From contig JAPORI010000174.1 of assembly GCA_026710225.1 (NCBI GenBank), positions 1 to 23,972 on the forward strand: a DNA stretch of 23,972 bases, in the 5' to 3' direction. The DNA is from Betaproteobacteria bacterium (GTDB lineage: Bacteria; Pseudomonadota; Gammaproteobacteria; Tethybacterales; Tethybacteraceae). The position numbers and the translations under genes were made by a program. Positions within the stretch are counted from its first letter, which is position 1. Each line of letters begins with the position of its first letter. Below the pieces are notes generated by a model that saw nothing but the letters and a program-made list of their open reading frames with translations, was not told the origin of the DNA and did not search any database. Of the stretch, positions 15,948-23,972 are shown piece after piece.

Positions 15948-15969
15948 AGCCTAATAGGCTATTATATTG
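15948..15969. promoter_or_regulatory. Divergent promoter core with adjoining perfect palindrome
   Basis: AGCCTAATAGGCT at 15948-15960 is a perfect palindrome with 6-bp arms and a one-base centre. It touches TATTATATTG at 15960-15969, the same 10-mer found at 12935. On the minus strand this contains TATAAT (15966 down to 15961), which would start transcription inside the palindrome, about 33 nt before the gene starting at 15921. On the plus strand TATTAT/TATATT ends 10-13 nt before ATG 15978. A repressor on the palindrome could control both genes. Confidence 0.4.
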
Positions 15970-15977
15970 GGCTGTCG

Positions 15978-17009
15978 ATGAACCGGTTGCGCAGAGCCTT
16001 GCTGAAACTTCCGCTGGCGGCCGCAGCCGGCTGGAGTGGGCTGGCTGCGGCCGCAAGTGACCGGCGGCCCTGGCACCTGCCAGACGGGACATTTGCCAAC
16101 AACTATGGCAGCGTCAATGACAGCAGATTTTTCCAGGCCATGCAGAGACTTTTCAGCCACGGGTTGCCTCCGCTGGTCAGTTTTCCGACCGCTCCCGTTG
16201 AGCCGGGGCAGTTTGATGTTACAGACGGCCAGCCGAAGATAACCTGGATCGGGCAGGCAACCTTTCTTATCCAGATTGGCGGACTGAACATTCTCACTGA
16301 TCCGCATTTCTCCGAGCGCGTCTTTCCAATGCCGTTTTTCGGCACCACGCGGGGCACCCCTCCCGGCCGCAGCCTTGATCAGTTGCCGGAGATCGACTTG
16401 GTGCTCATTTCGCATAACCACTACGATCATCTTGATGTCGGCACCATCGATCTTCTCCGGGCGCGCAGCCGCAAGACCAAATATCTGGTGCCATTGCGCC
16501 TGAAAGAGTGGTTTGCCGCCGACGATGATGTAACCGAGCATGACTGGTGGGAAGGCGGTGAGCTTGCCGGTGTCCGGTTTTTTGCCGTGCCGGCTCAGCA
16601 CTCGAGTTTTCGTTCCGGCCTTGACGTGAACAAGACTTTATGGTGCTCATGGGTAATCGAGGTAGCCGGCCGGCGGTTGCTGTTTGTTGGCGATTCCGGA
16701 TATACACTCGACTATCGGGATATCGGAGCGAAGTTCGCCGGTTTTGACCTGGCCATCTTGCCGATCGGATCCTATCGGCCGCGCTCGCTCTCGCTGGTTA
16801 AGGATAGCCATCAGAATCCGGCCGAAGCGGCGCAGGCTCGACGCGATCTGGGCGCCCGGCGGGCGGTTGCCAGTCACTGGGGCACCTTCCGGCTTTCACT
16901 CGAGCCGATGGAAGAGCCGCCGCAAAAACTGGCCGAGGCGCTTGCCGATGCCAACGAAGACGAAGATGTGTTCTGGGTAATGCAGCACGGAGAAACCCGC
17001 GTTTGGTGA
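15978..17009 (+). CDS. Exported metallo-beta-lactamase-fold hydrolase, NAPE-PLD-like
   Basis: A 343-residue protein. Residues 1 to about 26 look like a signal peptide (MNRLRR, then a hydrophobic Leu/Ala core ending AAAAS). The metallo-beta-lactamase fold begins at KITWIGQATFLIQIGGLNILTDP. The zinc motif H-x-H-x-D-H is at His146, His148, Asp150 and His151 in SHNHYDHLD; further metal ligands are likely in PAQHSS, FVGDSGYT and ASHWGTF. The RVFPMPFFGTTRGTPPG segment resembles the N-acyl-phosphatidylethanolamine phospholipase D branch, so a phosphodiester lipid-type substrate is plausible, but UlaG/RomA-like activities cannot be excluded. ATG 15978 is fixed by the signal peptide; an in-frame upstream extension crosses the promoter. 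It is divergent from the ADP-ribosylglycohydrolase-family gene. Confidence 0.8.
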   Translation: MNRLRRALLKLPLAAAAGWSGLAAAASDRRPWHLPDGTFANNYGSVNDSRFFQAMQRLFSHGLPPLVSFPTAPVEPGQFDVTDGQPKITWIGQATFLIQIGGLNILTDPHFSERVFPMPFFGTTRGTPPGRSLDQLPEIDLVLISHNHYDHLDVGTIDLLRARSRKTKYLVPLRLKEWFAADDDVTEHDWWEGGELAGVRFFAVPAQHSSFRSGLDVNKTLWCSWVIEVAGRRLLFVGDSGYTLDYRDIGAKFAGFDLAILPIGSYRPRSLSLVKDSHQNPAEAAQARRDLGARRAVASHWGTFRLSLEPMEEPPQKLAEALADANEDEDVFWVMQHGETRVW

Positions 17010-17248
17010 TATCAGCAGCCCCAAAACAAATGTTTTCTGGCGGCAATTTTGGCTAAAATCAGACTTTTTTTGATAAAAACGGCTATTTTGCTCTAATTTT
17101 TGACAATTTCACGGGAAATATTTTTGCTCAAATTGGCTTGCCCTGCCATCTGCAAGCGAAAGGGCTTTGCGGCTTCCCAGACGCGGGCACAGTTGTCTCC
17201 GGCTAATACATTAGAATCTGCGATTCGCCAATTTTCCAAGCACACTAG
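17010..17248 (+). promoter_or_regulatory. AT-rich intergenic control region upstream of gltB
   Basis: This 239-nt gap is the longest gene-free stretch inside the window and is markedly AT-rich at 17020-17130. It contains three 14-nt inverted repeats with 5-bp arms and 4-nt centres: AAAACAAATGTTTT (17023-17036), ATTTTGGCTAAAAT (17046-17059) and ATTTCACGGGAAAT (17106-17119). GGCTA occurs at 17051, 17081 and 17201. TTGACA at 17100-17105 is a perfect -35 hexamer, but the -10 partner is poor. TTGATA at 17070-17075 is followed after 18 nt by TAATTT. TAGAAT at 17212-17217 is another possible -10 box. No sigma-54 promoter (GG-N10-GC) was evident. No strong Shine-Dalgarno precedes ATG 17249. Confidence 0.5.
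17105..17120. repeat. Inverted repeat resembling a degenerate parS site
   Basis: AATTTCACGGGAAATA matches the widely conserved parS palindrome TGTTTCACGTGAAACA at 12 of 16 positions, keeping TTTCACG and GAAA. The mismatches are the two outer left bases, one central base and one outer right base. The central mismatch breaks the CACGTG core, so ParB binding is doubtful. The same sequence could instead be an operator for gltB. Confidence 0.25.
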
Positions 17249-20200
17249 ATGAACGCAAGATTTTTCCGGCCTCCGGAGCGCCACGGCCTTTACAGGCGCG
17301 AATACGAGCACGATGCCTGCGGGGTGGGCTTTGTCTGCAGCATTCGCAATCAGGCCTCGCATCGAATCCTGCAGTCGGGGGTGGAAATCCTGCTCAATCT
17401 GGTCCATCGCGGAGCGGTTGGCGCCAATCCGACTACCGGCGACGGTGCCGGAATCCTGATGCAGATACCCGACCGGCTGTTTCGTGCCGCCCGGCTCGAC
17501 TTTGAATTGCCGCCGGCCGGCGACTATGCTGTCGGGATGCTGTTCATGCCGCAGGGCGACAGCCTGCGCGAGAGGGCTGCCGAGATTTTCGCGGCCAGCC
17601 TTGCCGAGGAAAAGTTGCCGCTGCTCGGCTGGCGGGATGTGCCGTCTTGCAATTCCCACCTCAACGACGAGGTCAAGGCCAGCGAACCGGTGGTGCGCCA
17701 GGTGTTCATCGGCCGGCCGGCGGACATGGAGCCGGGCACTTTCGATGTCAGGCTGTATGTTGCCAAACGGCTGTTTGAGCACAAGGTGCGGGACAGAAAA
17801 GACTCAGTGCAGTTTGATGCGGACCCGGCCGGCGTTTATCTGGCTTCGCTTTCAACCCGCACCGTTGTCTACAAGGGAATGTTTCTTGCCGATCAACTGG
17901 TTCCGTACTATCCGGATCTTACCGACAGCAACTGTGAAAGCGCGCTGGCGATCGTTCATCAGCGCTTCTCAACCAACACCTTTCCGGCCTGGTCGCTTGC
18001 CCATCCGTACCGGCTGGTGGCCCACAATGGCGAGATTAATACCGTGCGCGGCAACATCAACAACATGCTCGCCCGACAGCACAGCATATCCTGCGAGCGC
18101 TTCGGAAACGAACTGGCCAAGACTTTTCCGTTGCTGGACGAAGGCCTTTCCGATACCGGAACTTTCGACAATGCTCTCGAACTGCTGGTCGCCGGCGGCT
18201 ACAGCGTCGCTCAGGCGATGGCGATGATGATTCCGGAAGCCTGGCAGAACAACGAACTCATGGACGCCGGCCGCAAGGCCTTCTACATGCATCACGCGGC
18301 GATGATGGAGCCGTGGGACGGGCCGGCTCTGGTTGCCTTTACCGACGGCCGGCAACTGGGAGCGATGCTTGATCGCAACGGATTGCGTCCGGCCCGCTAC
18401 CTGATCACCGCCGACGAGCAGGTGGTAATGGCTTCCGAAAGCGGTGTGCTTGATGTGCCCGAGGCCGACATTGTGCGCAAGTGGCGGCTTGAGCCGGGAC
18501 GCACCCTGCTAATCGATCTGGAGCAGCAGCGGATCGTTGAGGACGAGGAATTTAAAAATAAACTGGCCGAGAGTCGCCCCTATCGCAACTGGGTTGCCGA
18601 AAGCCAGATCGATCTGGCCGGACTGCCGGATGTTGCCGGCAACGGACGCGACGACATTCCGGTTACCGATTTGGCACGCCTGCAAAAGGCATTTGGCTAC
18701 ACCGCCGAGGATCTGAAGTTCCTGCTTGAGCCGATGGCTGTTGACGGTACCGAGCCGGTCGGATCGATGGGCGACGATTCACCGCAGGCGGTGCTTTCGC
18801 AGCGGCCGCGGCCCCTGGCTGACTATTTCCGCCAGGAATTTGCCCAAGTCACCAATCCGGCCATTGACCCGATCCGCGAGGAAATGGTGATGGCTACCGG
18901 CACCTATCTGGGTGCGCGGCCAAATCTGCTGGCAGTCAATTCGAAACCGGCCGGCAGGATGCTGGCCTTGGACACGCCAGTGCTTTCCGAAGCCGAGTTT
19001 GCGCGTCTGCGGGGGATCAACGAACTTACCGACGGCGAGATAGTCGCTCAGGTCATCGACATCACCTATCCGGCCGCCGATGGGCCGGAGGCTCTTGAAC
19101 CGGGCCTGGATGCAATCTGTGCCCGGGCTGCCGATCAGGCCGCCTCCGGCAGCGGGTTGCTGATTCTTTCCGACCGGGCTGCCAGTTCCGAGCGGATTGC
19201 GATCCCGGCGCTGCTGGCGCTTTCGGCAGTTCATCATCGCCTGATCGAAAGCGGTGATCGCACCAAGGTTGGTCTGGTGGTTGATACCGCCTCGGCGCGG
19301 GAGGTGCACGACTTTGCAGTGCTTGCCGGCTACGGGGCCGAAGCGGTCTGTCCCTATCTGGCCTACGCGACGATCAAGAACATGCCGATGCGGATGGAAA
19401 AGCCGCCGGCGGCGCAAGAGCGGATGGAAAACTACCGCAAGGCGGTGCGCAAGGGGCTGCTCAAGGTGATGTCGAAGATGGGGGTTTCCACCTACCAGTC
19501 GTTTTGCGGTGCCCAGTTGTTCGAGGCGGTCGGGCTTGGCGAGAAGCTGGTTGACAAGTACTTCTGCCGGTCGGTTTCCCAGATCGGCGGCATCGGCGTT
19601 GATGATGTCGCCCGCACAAGCCATGTCTGGCACGAACAGGCCTATGGCTCCTGTGCCGAAGAAGATCTTGACTGCGGCGGCGAATACGCCTATCGGATCG
19701 GCGGTGAAAGTCACTTGTGGAGCCCGGAATCGGTGGCCAGTCTCCAGCACGCGGTGCGCAGCGAAAGTTACTCGACCTATGAAGAGTACGCCCGGCTGAT
19801 CAATGAGCAAAGCGAGCAGCTCATGACCTTGCGCGGGATGATGGATATCAGGGCTGCCAACCAGCAGTTGCCGCTCGAGGAGGTCGAGCCGGCCAGTGAG
19901 ATAGTCAGGCGCTTTTCGACCGGTGCGATGTCGTTCGGATCGATCTCGTGGGAATCGCACACCACCTTGGCGATCGCGATGAATCGGATCGGCGGCCGGA
20001 GCAACACCGGTGAAGGCGGCGAGGACCCGCGCCGCTTCGTACCGATGGCAAGCGGCGACTCGATGCGTTCGGCGATCAAGCAGGTTGCATCGGGCAGGTT
20101 CGGGGTTACCGCCGAGTATCTTGCCAACTCCGACATGATGCAAATCAAGATCGCCCAGGGTGCCAAGCCGGGCGAGGGCGGTCAGCTGCCCGGCCACAAG

Positions 20201-21823
20201 GTCAACGCCGAGATCGCCCAGGTGCGCCATTCGGTACCGGGCGTCGGACTGATTTCGCCGCCGCCGCATCATGACATCTATTCGATCGAAGACATCGCCC
20301 AGCTCATTCACGATTTGAAAAACGTCAATCCGGATGGTGACGTCAGCGTCAAACTGGTGTCACGCTATGGAGTCGGGACGGTTGCCGCCGGCGTCGCCAA
20401 GGCCAAGTCCGATCACATCACCATTGCCGGGCACGACGGCGGCACCGGCGCCAGTCCGCTTTCCTCGATCAAGCACGCCGGCACCCCCTGGGAACTGGGC
20501 CTGGCCGAGACCAATCAAACGCTGGTCATCAATGATCTGCGCAGCCGGGTGATGCTGCAGGTGGACGGCCAGATCAAGACCGGGCGCGATGTGGTGATCG
20601 GCGCCCTGCTTGGTGCCGACGAGTTCGGGTTCTCGACCGCGCCGCTCGTTGCGCAAGGATGCATAATGATGCGCAAGTGCCATCTCAATACCTGCCCGGT
20701 CGGGATTGCCACCCAGAATCCGGCGTTGCGGCGCAAGTTCGCCGGCAAGCCGGAGCATGTGGTCAACTATTTCTTTTTCGTCGCCGAGGAAGTGCGGCGG
20801 GAAATGGCGCGCATGGGCGTGCGCAAATTTGACGAGATGATCGGCAGGGTCGACCTGCTTGTTCGCCGGCCGGTCACCCATCCGAAAGCCCGGCAACTGG
20901 ACTTGAGCATGATTCTCAAGTATCCGGAAGCGCCCAAGGAGGTCGGACGCTTTCATTCCCAGCGTCAGGAGCACGGCCTTGAAAATGCCCTTGACAGCAA
21001 GTTGCTGCCGCAACTGGAAGCGGCGATCGCCGGCAAGGAAAAGGCCGAACTCGACATCAAGGTTGCCAATTGCAACCGCACCTTCTCTGCCCTGATTTCC
21101 GGAAAGGTTGCCAAGTTGCACGGCCATGCCGGTCTACCGCAAGACAGCATCGTAATTCGCGCCACCGGCTCGGCCGGTCAGAGTTTCGGAGCCTTTCTGG
21201 CGCGCGGCATCACCCTGAAGCTGTTTGGCGACACCAACGACTATTGCGGCAAGGGCATGTCCGGCGGCACCATTGCGGTCATGCCGCCGCCGGAGAGCAG
21301 CCGCAGCAGTGCCGACATCATTGTCGGCAACACCTGCCTGTACGGAGCGATAGAGGGCAACTGCTATTTGCGCGGGATTGCCGGCGAGCGGTTTGCGGTG
21401 CGCAATTCGGGCGCCGCGGCGGTGCTGGAAGGCGCCGGCGATCACTGCTGCGAGTACATGACCGGCGGAACGGTGGTGGTGCTGGGCAAAGTCGGCCGCA
21501 ACTTCGCCGCCGGCATGTCCGGCGGGATAGCCTATGTTCTTGATGAAGCCGGCAGTTTTCAGACCTGCTGCAATCAATCGATGGTCGATCTGGAACAACT
21601 TTCCGATACCGCCGGTGCAGATGCTCATCTGGGCCGCAGCGATGTTGACATACTGCGCGGCCTTTTGCGCGCGCATCACGAGCACACCCGCAGCCCGCTG
21701 GCCAGCGCCATCCTCAAGGACTGGAACACCTATGCCAGCCGGTTCGTCAAGGTCATGCCCCGCGAGTATCGGCGCGCCCTGCAGGCAATGGCCGAGCAGG
21801 AAGCGGAAGCGGCGGCAGCATAG
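17249..21823 (+). CDS. gltB: Glutamate synthase (NADPH) large subunit
   Basis: A complete 1524-residue GOGAT alpha subunit, normal length. It splits glutamine and channels ammonia to 2-oxoglutarate to make glutamate, with electrons from GltD. The class-II glutamine amidotransferase begins at Cys24 (HDACGVGFV), which becomes N-terminal after removal of a short propeptide. The central domain and FMN-binding synthase domain follow, with GGRSNTGEGGEDP, SGRFGVTAEYL and AGHDGGTGASPLSS. The [3Fe-4S] cluster cysteines are Cys1138, Cys1144 and Cys1149 in CIMMRKCHLNTCPVG. The C-terminal GXGXG beta-helix is visible around YCGKGMSGGTIAV and YMTGGTVVVLG. It is preceded by a long AT-rich control region and followed by gltD after 10 nt. 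Confidence 0.97.
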   Translation: MNARFFRPPERHGLYRREYEHDACGVGFVCSIRNQASHRILQSGVEILLNLVHRGAVGANPTTGDGAGILMQIPDRLFRAARLDFELPPAGDYAVGMLFMPQGDSLRERAAEIFAASLAEEKLPLLGWRDVPSCNSHLNDEVKASEPVVRQVFIGRPADMEPGTFDVRLYVAKRLFEHKVRDRKDSVQFDADPAGVYLASLSTRTVVYKGMFLADQLVPYYPDLTDSNCESALAIVHQRFSTNTFPAWSLAHPYRLVAHNGEINTVRGNINNMLARQHSISCERFGNELAKTFPLLDEGLSDTGTFDNALELLVAGGYSVAQAMAMMIPEAWQNNELMDAGRKAFYMHHAAMMEPWDGPALVAFTDGRQLGAMLDRNGLRPARYLITADEQVVMASESGVLDVPEADIVRKWRLEPGRTLLIDLEQQRIVEDEEFKNKLAESRPYRNWVAESQIDLAGLPDVAGNGRDDIPVTDLARLQKAFGYTAEDLKFLLEPMAVDGTEPVGSMGDDSPQAVLSQRPRPLADYFRQEFAQVTNPAIDPIREEMVMATGTYLGARPNLLAVNSKPAGRMLALDTPVLSEAEFARLRGINELTDGEIVAQVIDITYPAADGPEALEPGLDAICARAADQAASGSGLLILSDRAASSERIAIPALLALSAVHHRLIESGDRTKVGLVVDTASAREVHDFAVLAGYGAEAVCPYLAYATIKNMPMRMEKPPAAQERMENYRKAVRKGLLKVMSKMGVSTYQSFCGAQLFEAVGLGEKLVDKYFCRSVSQIGGIGVDDVARTSHVWHEQAYGSCAEEDLDCGGEYAYRIGGESHLWSPESVASLQHAVRSESYSTYEEYARLINEQSEQLMTLRGMMDIRAANQQLPLEEVEPASEIVRRFSTGAMSFGSISWESHTTLAIAMNRIGGRSNTGEGGEDPRRFVPMASGDSMRSAIKQVASGRFGVTAEYLANSDMMQIKIAQGAKPGEGGQLPGHKVNAEIAQVRHSVPGVGLISPPPHHDIYSIEDIAQLIHDLKNVNPDGDVSVKLVSRYGVGTVAAGVAKAKSDHITIAGHDGGTGASPLSSIKHAGTPWELGLAETNQTLVINDLRSRVMLQVDGQIKTGRDVVIGALLGADEFGFSTAPLVAQGCIMMRKCHLNTCPVGIATQNPALRRKFAGKPEHVVNYFFFVAEEVRREMARMGVRKFDEMIGRVDLLVRRPVTHPKARQLDLSMILKYPEAPKEVGRFHSQRQEHGLENALDSKLLPQLEAAIAGKEKAELDIKVANCNRTFSALISGKVAKLHGHAGLPQDSIVIRATGSAGQSFGAFLARGITLKLFGDTNDYCGKGMSGGTIAVMPPPESSRSSADIIVGNTCLYGAIEGNCYLRGIAGERFAVRNSGAAAVLEGAGDHCCEYMTGGTVVVLGKVGRNFAAGMSGGIAYVLDEAGSFQTCCNQSMVDLEQLSDTAGADAHLGRSDVDILRGLLRAHHEHTRSPLASAILKDWNTYASRFVKVMPREYRRALQAMAEQEAEAAAA

Positions 21824-21833
21824 CAGGGTCGGC

Positions 21834-23279
21834 ATGGGAAAGACAACCGGGTTTCTCGAGATCAAGCGGCTTGCGCTCAAGCAGCAGCCGGCCAAGCAGC
21901 GCATTCGCGACTGGCGCGAGTTCGTGCTCATGCCCGATGATCGGCAGTTGTCCGATCAGGGGGCGCGCTGCATGGACTGCGGGATCCCCTACTGCCAGAG
22001 CGGCTGTCCGGTCAACAATGTCATTCCCGATTTCAATGATCTGGTTTATCGCCGCGACTGGAAGCGGGCCTGGCACTCCCTGGATCGCACCAACAACTTT
22101 CCGGAGTTCACCGGCCGGCTGTGCCCGGCTCCCTGCGAGGCCGCCTGCACCCTGTACATCAACGATGATGCGGTAACCATCAAGTCGATCGAACGGGCAA
22201 TCGTCGAGCGAGCCTTCGCCGAGGGCTGGGTGGTGCCCCGGCCGGCGGCGCAAAAAAGCGGTCGCAGCGTTGCGGTGGTCGGATCAGGCCCGGCCGGCCT
22301 GGCCTGCGCCCAGCAGCTTGCCCGCGCCGGACACCGGGCGGTTGTATACGAAAAGAGCGATCGGATTGGCGGTCTGCTGCGCTACGGGATCCCCGACTTC
22401 AAGATGGAAAAAAGCGTCATCGATCGTCGGATCGAGCAGCTGCAGGCTGAAGGAGTGGAGTTTTGCACCGGTGTGCATGTCGGTGCGCCCGGATCGCTTG
22501 CCGCCTCCGAACTGGTTGCCAACCACGACGCGGTGGCGCTGTGCGGCGGCTGCGAGCAGCCGCGCGATCTGCCGGTGCCAGGCCGCGATCTGGATGGCAT
22601 TCATTTTGCCATGGATTTCCTTCCCCTGCAAAACCGGCGGGTTGCCGGCGAATCTGATGTAGCCTCTCTGACCGCCCGCGACAAGCGGGTGGTGGTGATC
22701 GGCGGCGGTGACACCGGTTCCGACTGCATCGGCACCTCCCGGCGCCAAGGTGCGGCGAGCATCGTTCAGTTCGAGTTGCTCGAGCAGCCGCCGGACAACG
22801 AGGATCGGCAACTCTCCTGGCCGAACTGGCCGCTCAAGATGCGCACTTCGAGTTCGCATGAGGAAGGCTGCGATCGGGACTGGAGTGTCTCGACCACCCG
22901 TTTTTCCGGTAACGGCAAGGTTGCCAAACTCGGCTACCGCAAGGTGCAGTGGCAGCCTGGCGAATCGGGGCGGATGCAGATGCAGCCGGTTGGTGAGGAG
23001 ATCGAGATCGACGCCGATCTGGTGTTGCTGGCGATGGGTTATGTGCAGCCGGTGCACGAGGGGATGCTTGCCCAGCTGGGAGTCGAGTTTGACCGGCGCG
23101 GCAATGTGCAGGCCGATACCCGCTCCTACCAGACTTCCCAGCCGCAGGTGTTTGTCGCCGGCGACATGCGTCGCGGCCAGTCACTGATTGTCTGGGCAAT
23201 CCGCGAAGGGCGCCAGTGCGCGCAGGCAATCGACCACTATCTGAGTGGTGCGGGTAAACTAACTGCCGGAAAGACATGA
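21834..23279 (+). CDS. gltD: Glutamate synthase (NADPH) small subunit
   Basis: A 481-residue beta subunit that oxidises NADPH on FAD and passes electrons to GltB. Iron-sulphur cysteines lie at 46, 49, 54 and 58 (CMDCGIPYCQSGC) and at 97, 101 and 105 (CPAPCEAAC). The FAD motif GSGPAG is at 150-155, and the NADPH-site motif VVVIGGGDTGSDC follows near 283-295. LSWPNWPLKMRTSSSHEEG is a typical GltD segment. ATG 21834 starts 10 nt after gltB with a CAGGG ribosome binding site; MGKTTGFLEIKR is the standard N-terminus, and the longer in-frame extension lies inside gltB. It overlaps serA by ATGA. Confidence 0.96.
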   Translation: MGKTTGFLEIKRLALKQQPAKQRIRDWREFVLMPDDRQLSDQGARCMDCGIPYCQSGCPVNNVIPDFNDLVYRRDWKRAWHSLDRTNNFPEFTGRLCPAPCEAACTLYINDDAVTIKSIERAIVERAFAEGWVVPRPAAQKSGRSVAVVGSGPAGLACAQQLARAGHRAVVYEKSDRIGGLLRYGIPDFKMEKSVIDRRIEQLQAEGVEFCTGVHVGAPGSLAASELVANHDAVALCGGCEQPRDLPVPGRDLDGIHFAMDFLPLQNRRVAGESDVASLTARDKRVVVIGGGDTGSDCIGTSRRQGAASIVQFELLEQPPDNEDRQLSWPNWPLKMRTSSSHEEGCDRDWSVSTTRFSGNGKVAKLGYRKVQWQPGESGRMQMQPVGEEIEIDADLVLLAMGYVQPVHEGMLAQLGVEFDRRGNVQADTRSYQTSQPQVFVAGDMRRGQSLIVWAIREGRQCAQAIDHYLSGAGKLTAGKT

Positions 23280-23972
23280 AGCAAGCAAAACCAAAAATTC
23301 TCGTTGCCGACAAGGTTTCGGCCGAGTGCCTGAAGATCCTTGCCGATGGCGGCCTGAACGTCTCGGTCGCGACCGGCCTGTCTCCCAAGGACCTGGCTCG
23401 TCGGTTGACCGCGGCCGACGGCGTAATCGTGCGCAGCGCAACCAAGATTCGCGCTGATGTGCTCAGTGCAAAGACCAAGATCAAGGTGATCGGCAGAGCC
23501 GGCATCGGCGTTGACAACATCGACATTGATGCAGCCAGCGAACTGGGCATCGTCGTGCTCAACACCCCGGATGCCAACGCGACCACCACCGCTGAATTGG
23601 CTTTGGCGCACCTGTTTTCAATTTCCCGCAACCTGCCGGCGGCCGATGCTTCGGTACGCGCCGGCAAATGGGAGCGCAGCAAGTTTGTCGGCAGCGAGAT
23701 AAGCGGCAAGACTGTCGGCGTACTCGGTTTCGGGACGATTGGCAAGATCATTGCCCACAAGTGTCGGGCACTCGGCTTGCAGGTGCTGGTCTGCGATCCC
23801 TTTGTCGCCGATGAGGTGGTTTCCGAAGCCGGCTTCGAGCCGCATGATCTGACCAGTATGCTTGGTCTTTGCGACTACCTTACCATTCACGCACCGCTGA
23901 CCAAGGACACCATCGGGCTGATTGGCAAGCGCGAACTTGCCAAGATGAAGCCGAGCGCCTATCTGCTTCATT
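23276..23972 (+). CDS. serA: D-3-phosphoglycerate dehydrogenase, N-terminal part (cut by window end)
   Basis: The first 232 codons are present, open to the end of the window. The enzyme oxidises 3-phosphoglycerate in the first step of serine synthesis. It begins KILVADKVSAECLKIL; the block VIGRAGIGVDNIDIDAA is a D-isomer 2-hydroxyacid dehydrogenase signature, followed by NTPDANATTTAELALAHLF. The NAD-binding motif is GFGTIG 151-156. The catalytic Arg, Glu and His positions and any ACT or ASB regulatory domains lie beyond the edge, so the long or short SerA form cannot be told. The start overlaps gltD by ATGA, making gltB-gltD-serA an apparent operon. Confidence 0.9.
   Translation, partial: MKQAKPKILVADKVSAECLKILADGGLNVSVATGLSPKDLARRLTAADGVIVRSATKIRADVLSAKTKIKVIGRAGIGVDNIDIDAASELGIVVLNTPDANATTTAELALAHLFSISRNLPAADASVRAGKWERSKFVGSEISGKTVGVLGFGTIGKIIAHKCRALGLQVLVCDPFVADEVVSEAGFEPHDLTSMLGLCDYLTIHAPLTKDTIGLIGKRELAKMKPSAYLLH

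Noticed and set aside
16268..16276. TTATCCAGA, one mismatch from a DnaA box, considered with parAB as a sign of oriC
   Set aside because: A single imperfect box inside a coding sequence, with no cluster and no dnaA or dnaN nearby. Replication origin not supported.
18779..20311. 510-codon minus-strand open frame
   Set aside because: It is fully antisense to gltB, whose frame carries all expected catalytic motifs.

Overview
The window is GC-rich, tightly packed bacterial chromosome. The order kdsD-kdsC-lptC-lptA-lptB-rpoN-hpf-ptsN is the classical layout of Gamma- and Betaproteobacteria. Kdo synthesis and Lpt transport show a Gram-negative cell with lipopolysaccharide. I cannot name the genus from sequence alone. 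Nearly all the protein-coding content is recognisable housekeeping or envelope machinery, so this is mostly core genome. The exception is a short transposon scar at the left edge.

Layout. Positions 1-337 hold a broken IS3-type transposase tail, an orphan 20-codon ORF with a strong ribosome binding site, and a palindrome with a possible -10 box before the first gene. From 338 to 12740, fourteen plus-strand genes follow with no gap above 10 nt and many 4-nt start/stop overlaps. They are a PrsR/NtrC-type response regulator, an MshM/ExeA-like ATPase with a membrane anchor and a SPOR-like tail, kdsD, kdsC, lptC, lptA, lptB, rpoN, hpf, ptsN, mnmG, rsmG, parA and parB. A solitary tRNA-Ile(GAU) lies on the minus strand at 12828-12904. 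Next come a GT2 glycosyltransferase fused to a GtrA membrane domain and a UbiA-family polyprenyl-phosphate transferase (12954-14961). A minus-strand ADP-ribosylglycohydrolase-family gene (15007-15921) is divergent from an exported metallo-beta-lactamase-fold hydrolase (15978-17009). An AT-rich regulatory region (17010-17248) precedes gltB, gltD and a serA that runs off the right edge.

How the parts work together. KdsD and KdsC make Kdo for LPS, and LptC, LptA and LptB carry finished LPS to the outer membrane. RpoN, HPF and PtsN form the usual sigma-54/ribosome-hibernation/PTS-Ntr cluster. The leading regulator belongs to the sigma-54 activator class, so activator and sigma factor sit in one apparent transcription unit. 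MnmG, RsmG, ParA and ParB handle tRNA modification, rRNA methylation and chromosome partition. GltBD assimilates ammonia into glutamate, and SerA opens serine synthesis, whose second step uses glutamate.

The most interesting signals are: the continuous 12.4-kb gene run; a shortened, diverged RpoN paired with an activator whose GAFTGA motif reads GSYTGA; an identical TATTATATTG 10-mer at both divergent intergenic regions; and three 14-nt inverted repeats, one resembling a degenerate parS, upstream of gltB. I found no CRISPR array, rRNA operon, intact insertion sequence, convincing terminator or clearly undescribed system.
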